From contig CAMVCZ010000032.1 of the NCBI GenBank assembly GCA_947166105.1, positions 1 to 37,129 on the forward strand: a stretch of 37,129 bases of DNA, written 5' to 3'. The notes below the pieces were generated by a model. It was not told where the DNA came from and ran no database searches. It saw only the letters and a program-made list of their open reading frames with translations. The stretch's first letter is position 1. Every line of letters starts with the position of its first letter. A program made the translations under genes and the position numbers. Shown here in pieces: positions 34,397-37,129 of this stretch. The DNA comes from an uncultured Bacteroidales bacterium (GTDB lineage: Bacteria > Bacteroidota > Bacteroidia > Bacteroidales > F082).

Positions 34397-35893
34397 ATGT
34401 TCAAAGATATGGAAACACTTGATTTAAAAGGGAAAACGGCAATTCTTTACGCAAGAGCAAGCACAAAGGCACAAGAAAACAAAATTCAAATTGATGATTT
34501 ACAAAAATTCTGCAAATCAAATGGAATTATAGTAAATGGTATCTATCAGGAAAAAATCAGCGGCGCCAAAGAACACCGTGAAGAACTTGAAATTTTGCTT
34601 GAATCAGAATCAAAAGCAGATTTATTGATAGTCCGTGAAGTTTCAAGGTTAAGCCGTGAAAAGGATTATTTAGCAGCACTTGAAAAAATTAGAACGCTAA
34701 CAAAAAAATATTCTATCATCATTAAAGCAGATAATTATTTTATTCCCCAAGGTCAAATTATAAATTTATCTGATGGAATAACTATGATGATTAAATTATG
34801 GAGTGCAGCAGATGAAAGAGAAAAAATTAAACTAAGAACTTCAACCGCCAGGGATAAATATAGGGAAAATCCTATCAATGTATCAACGGGAACAAGATAC
34901 ACCCCTTTTGGACTAATGAAAGCAGAAAATCCAAACTATATAAAGGATGTAAATACTAAATCAATTTGGGTGAAAAATCCTGATGAATGGGAAACGGTTG
35001 AAAAGATATTTGAATTGAAGTCAAAGGGTTATTCTTATTCAAAAATTTCAAATATGTTGGGGATTACTGAACAAATCATTATCCAAACTATCAAATCCCC
35101 AAAAATCAGATATTATATTGATTCCGTCTTACTTGATAATGTAGATAAGGCCACAGAATTAAATAATACCAACCCAAACCCACACAAATACACCAATAAA
35201 TATAAAAATAGGATTTTCTTTGAAGACACTAATACGGCAATGGCACACCAATACACGGTTAAAGGTGGTTTTCAATATGCCAAAAAAGGGGGTATTGGTG
35301 GAAGTATTAAAGTAGAAATTATTGATTCTATGGTGAAAAATGTGATAGATTTTTTATTAGATTTTACTGAAATTAAACAAGAAGAAATAAAAGCGCAAAA
35401 TCAGGAAAGAATAAATGAACTTTCAACCCTGATTGATGGCTTACAAAATACCATCATTAAAAATCAGGTCAAATTAAAGGATTTGAATAAAAAATATATC
35501 AATGCCCCAAATGATGATATAATGATTGAAATTAAATCAAGAATTGAGGAAATAACAAAAGAAATAAAAACCTTAGAAAATCAAATTTCAAATTATAATA
35601 TTGAACTTTCTAAACTTGAATCAATAAAAGATAATACTTTCAGTGTAGATGATAATTTTGAAACTTTAATTGAAAAATATATTCAGCGGATTGAATGTTA
35701 TCACACGGCAAAATTTCAACATACTTTTAAAATCTATACTTCAATAGTTGAAAATTACGGTTTACATTTTGAGTTTTCAGTTCATCACCATAATAAAATA
35801 GAAATTAGTCCTTTGTTGGTTGTAGATGAAAATGGAAATGTCAGAAAATTTGACAAATCTATGCAGAAAAGAATTGAGATAATGACAAAATGA
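34397..35893 (+). CDS. large serine recombinase
   Basis: A 498-residue site-specific recombinase of the resolvase/invertase superfamily. The N-terminal catalytic domain has the nucleophile Ser22 in YARASTKAQ and conserved arginines in REVSRLSR (80-87). A recombinase-type domain follows (about 150-235, with TPFGLMKAENP and GYSYSKISNMLGI). The region where a Cys4 zinc ribbon is usual (about 260-330) has no cysteine. A long coiled coil occupies about 335-430 (NELSTLIDGLQNTIIKNQ onward). Large serine recombinases integrate and excise phages and conjugative or mobilisable elements. ATG 34409 is an alternative start. Codon and base composition are much more AT-rich than upstream genes. Confidence 0.9.
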   Translation: MFKDMETLDLKGKTAILYARASTKAQENKIQIDDLQKFCKSNGIIVNGIYQEKISGAKEHREELEILLESESKADLLIVREVSRLSREKDYLAALEKIRTLTKKYSIIIKADNYFIPQGQIINLSDGITMMIKLWSAADEREKIKLRTSTARDKYRENPINVSTGTRYTPFGLMKAENPNYIKDVNTKSIWVKNPDEWETVEKIFELKSKGYSYSKISNMLGITEQIIIQTIKSPKIRYYIDSVLLDNVDKATELNNTNPNPHKYTNKYKNRIFFEDTNTAMAHQYTVKGGFQYAKKGGIGGSIKVEIIDSMVKNVIDFLLDFTEIKQEEIKAQNQERINELSTLIDGLQNTIIKNQVKLKDLNKKYINAPNDDIMIEIKSRIEEITKEIKTLENQISNYNIELSKLESIKDNTFSVDDNFETLIEKYIQRIECYHTAKFQHTFKIYTSIVENYGLHFEFSVHHHNKIEISPLLVVDENGNVRKFDKSMQKRIEIMTK

Positions 35894-35962
35894 CAATAAA
35901 TTTTTGACAATCTGACAATATTTCAGTTTTGGCACAATTTATGATATTTGGCACGGTGCAAA
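35883..35962 (+). promoter_or_regulatory. TGACAA repeats and TTTGGCAC dyad upstream of a small gene
   Basis: TGACAA occurs at 35883, 35891, 35905 and 35913, as two pairs with 8-base spacing; the recombinase stop lies within them. TTTGGCAC occurs at 35928-35935 and 35947-35954, the second joined to an inverted half (GTGCAAA, 35957-35963). This looks like an operator or protein-binding array controlling the next gene. Confidence 0.5.
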
Positions 35963-35979
35963 TTTTTAATTTAAATAAT

Positions 35980-36306
35980 ATGTCAAGACCAAAAAAAGAA
36001 AAGACAAGTTTAGAGAAATTACAGATTATCAAGAGTTTATTATTTGAAAACTCAGTCAGCAAAGAAGATTTACAAGATTTTGGAGTTGTATTTGCTAAAG
36101 ATGGGACAATTGACCATATCAAGGCCAAAACCACCAAGGGCACAACTAAGACCACAGAAGAAACAGAAGAATCAGCGCAAGCCAAACTAATGGAATTATC
36201 AAAGGTTTTTTCAGGTTCAGAAATGATTTCCTTAGATGATTTGAAAGCGCAAAATTACATTATCAACATTAAAGACGGAAAAATTCAGAGCGTAGAAATA
36301 AAGTAA
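35980..36306 (+). CDS. small protein of unknown function in the AT-rich element
   Basis: A 108-residue protein I do not recognise. The N-terminus is basic (SRPKKEKT), followed by a helical LEKLQIIKSLLFENSVSKEDL (about 10-30). A Thr/Glu-rich linker (about 48-64) leads to a C-terminal segment ending IINIKDGKIQSVEIK. No cysteines, signal peptide or membrane segment are visible. I choose ATG 35980 because the repeats and dyad lie just upstream; a longer frame from 35929 would run through them. The context suggests a role in the element's maintenance or regulation, which is inference. Confidence 0.6.
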   Translation: MSRPKKEKTSLEKLQIIKSLLFENSVSKEDLQDFGVVFAKDGTIDHIKAKTTKGTTKTTEETEESAQAKLMELSKVFSGSEMISLDDLKAQNYIINIKDGKIQSVEIK

Positions 36307-36337
36307 GAATCAGAACTTAGGCAGATTTTAGATTTTG

Positions 36338-36367
36338 GCGGGTTTTCCTTGGATTTCCCGCTATTTT
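36338..36367 (+). terminator. terminator after the small element gene
   Basis: GCGGG (36338-36342) pairs with CCCGC (36357-36361) across a 14-base loop and is followed by TATTTTTG. It lies 32 bases after the small gene's stop codon. Confidence 0.6.
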
Positions 36368-36663
36368 TGTATAATGGCCCAACCAACCAATAAAAATCCA
36401 TCTACAAGCCTGAAAATAGGTCTATTTTTGAAAATAAAAAATTTGCGTTTATGACGGTTTTTAATTCTTATTTCTGAAATGCAAAAAACGCGCTTCAAAT
36501 CCCGTCAAATCCTCATAAGTAATAAATGAAAATGTAGGGCAAAAAATTATGCCAAACTTTTGAAAATTCATATATTTTTACGGAATTTTTAGGAAGTTGA
36601 AAAGTACAGATATAGAGTAAAAATATATGGTAATTTCTCATTTAGATTAATTAATTCTTGTTT

Positions 36664-36931
36664 GGGGAAAATTGATTTATATTGATTTTCCCTTTATGAT
36701 GAAATTTTGTGTGAAAATGCAATATTTAAAGTAGGGATAAAAACATCACCTAAAATAAAAAATTATCCCTACTTTTAAAATGATTACTTTCTTTGGTATA
36801 GATATTTTATCATTCTATTTGGGGTAAAGTAGATTTTTCCTAATACTTTGCCCCTTTTCATAATGGAACGGTTTAATATCAAAAGAAAGTAGATTTATAG
36901 ATGGTTTAATATTGAGTTTTGCCTACCATCT
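36664..36931 (+). repeat. cluster of four hairpins with AAAGTA/TACTTT repeats
   Basis: Four stems stand about 70-90 bases apart: GGGAAAAT/ATTTTCCC (36665-36672, 36685-36692); a 13-bp perfect stem, AAAGTAGGGATAA/TTATCCCTACTTT (36728-36740, 36763-36775); GGGGTAAAGTA/TACTTTGCCCC (36821-36831, 36844-36854); and AGATGGT/ACCATCT (36899-36905, 36925-36931). The first three are followed by T runs. AAAGTA occurs at 36728, 36826 and 36886; TACTTT at 36770, 36785 and 36844. The remainder of 36307-36966 shows no open frame of note and no RNA gene I recognise. Confidence 0.6.
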
Positions 36932-36966
36932 TACACCAACAATAAAGAGCAAAACGGAAAAATAGA

Positions 36967-37110
36967 ATGATAAATACAGAAATCAAAGAATTAGCGGAAA
37001 ACGGGGATTTAATGACTATATCCCCAAACATTAAAGACAAAAACAATTTCTATTATCTTAGTTTAGAAAATGTCTTTATAATGTACCCCAGAATTGAGAG
37101 CATGAGTTAA
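36967..37110 (+). CDS. putative 47-residue small protein
   Basis: A complete short frame, ATG 36967 to TAA 37108-37110. It encodes an acidic peptide beginning MINTEIKELAENGD, with a central NFYYLSLENVFIMYPR. I do not recognise it. It follows the hairpin cluster, and a further ATG lies 8 bases after its stop (37119), so it may open a new operon that continues beyond the window. Coding status rests only on frame and position. Confidence 0.35.
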   Translation: MINTEIKELAENGDLMTISPNIKDKNNFYYLSLENVFIMYPRIESMS

Positions 37111-37118
37111 GGTGAAAA

Positions 37119-37129
37119 ATGAGTAGTTT
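37119..37129 (+). CDS. possible gene start cut by the window end
   Basis: ATG 37119 follows GGTGAAAA, 8 bases after the stop of the short frame upstream. Only three codons are visible, so this is no more than a possible start. Confidence 0.15.

Noticed and set aside
34063..34404. 113-codon minus-strand frame over the thioesterase relic.
   Set aside because: No recognisable domain, and the plus-strand translation matches a known family much better.
1..37129. tRNA, rRNA or classical riboswitch genes.
   Set aside because: No cloverleaf, rRNA core sequence or known riboswitch core was recognised on reading; a tRNAscan/Infernal run could confirm.

Overview
The window is a chromosomal segment of a Bacteroidales bacterium, probably an uncultured gut or rumen lineage. 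The evidence is: Bacteroidetes-type rpoB/rpoC followed by a DUF3467 gene; the bamD - omega - PorD-like - recN cluster; secreted peptidases with C-terminal type IX secretion (T9SS) sorting domains; a FISUMP-type remnant; and repeated TAnnTTTG (-7) promoter boxes with almost no Shine-Dalgarno sequences. Most of the window has moderate GC. The last 2.8 kb is strikingly AT-rich and looks like the edge of an integrated element.

Layout. 1-7379 (+): 3' part of rpoB, rpoC and a DUF3467 gene, with strong terminators. 7380-9271: a repeat-rich spacer, then an AAA-ATPase-like/PD-(D/E)XK gene. 9344-11646 (-): a pyrimidine operon (leader ORF with attenuator, pyrB, pyrI) with lemA immediately behind it. 11700-12469: no intact gene, but REP-like hairpin elements and a decayed FISUMP gene end. 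12470-15649 (-): a tightly coupled operon of a SpoIIE phosphatase/HATPase fusion, a STAS antagonist and a cation/proton antiporter. 15698-17164 (-): cstA, divergent from argS - rsmE - DUF4159 (17262-20427, +). 20505-22902 (+): a small zinc-ribbon protein and a secreted C10 cysteine peptidase. 22903-26651 (-): bamD, omega subunit, PorD-like protein and recN. 26702-33023 (-): DUF6913-like gene, dapA and two tandem secreted M14 carboxypeptidase paralogues. 33135-33896 (+): PhnP-like metallo-beta-lactamase-fold hydrolase. 34078-34341: a broken acyl-CoA thioesterase gene. 34397-37129: an AT-rich element with a large serine recombinase, small unknown proteins and a cluster of hairpins.

Functional themes. 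The pyr operon appears to be controlled by UTP-sensitive attenuation resembling enterobacterial pyrBI: leader peptide, U-rich tract and intrinsic terminator directly before pyrB. This is the clearest regulatory system here. The SpoIIE-STAS-antiporter operon suggests a partner-switching module that may act on ion transport, since no sigma factor is adjacent. The two M14 enzymes and the C10 enzyme are predicted T9SS cargo, and a T9SS-associated gene lies in the same window. The right-hand element may have arrived by serine-recombinase integration at or near the thioesterase gene, whose 3' end is missing.
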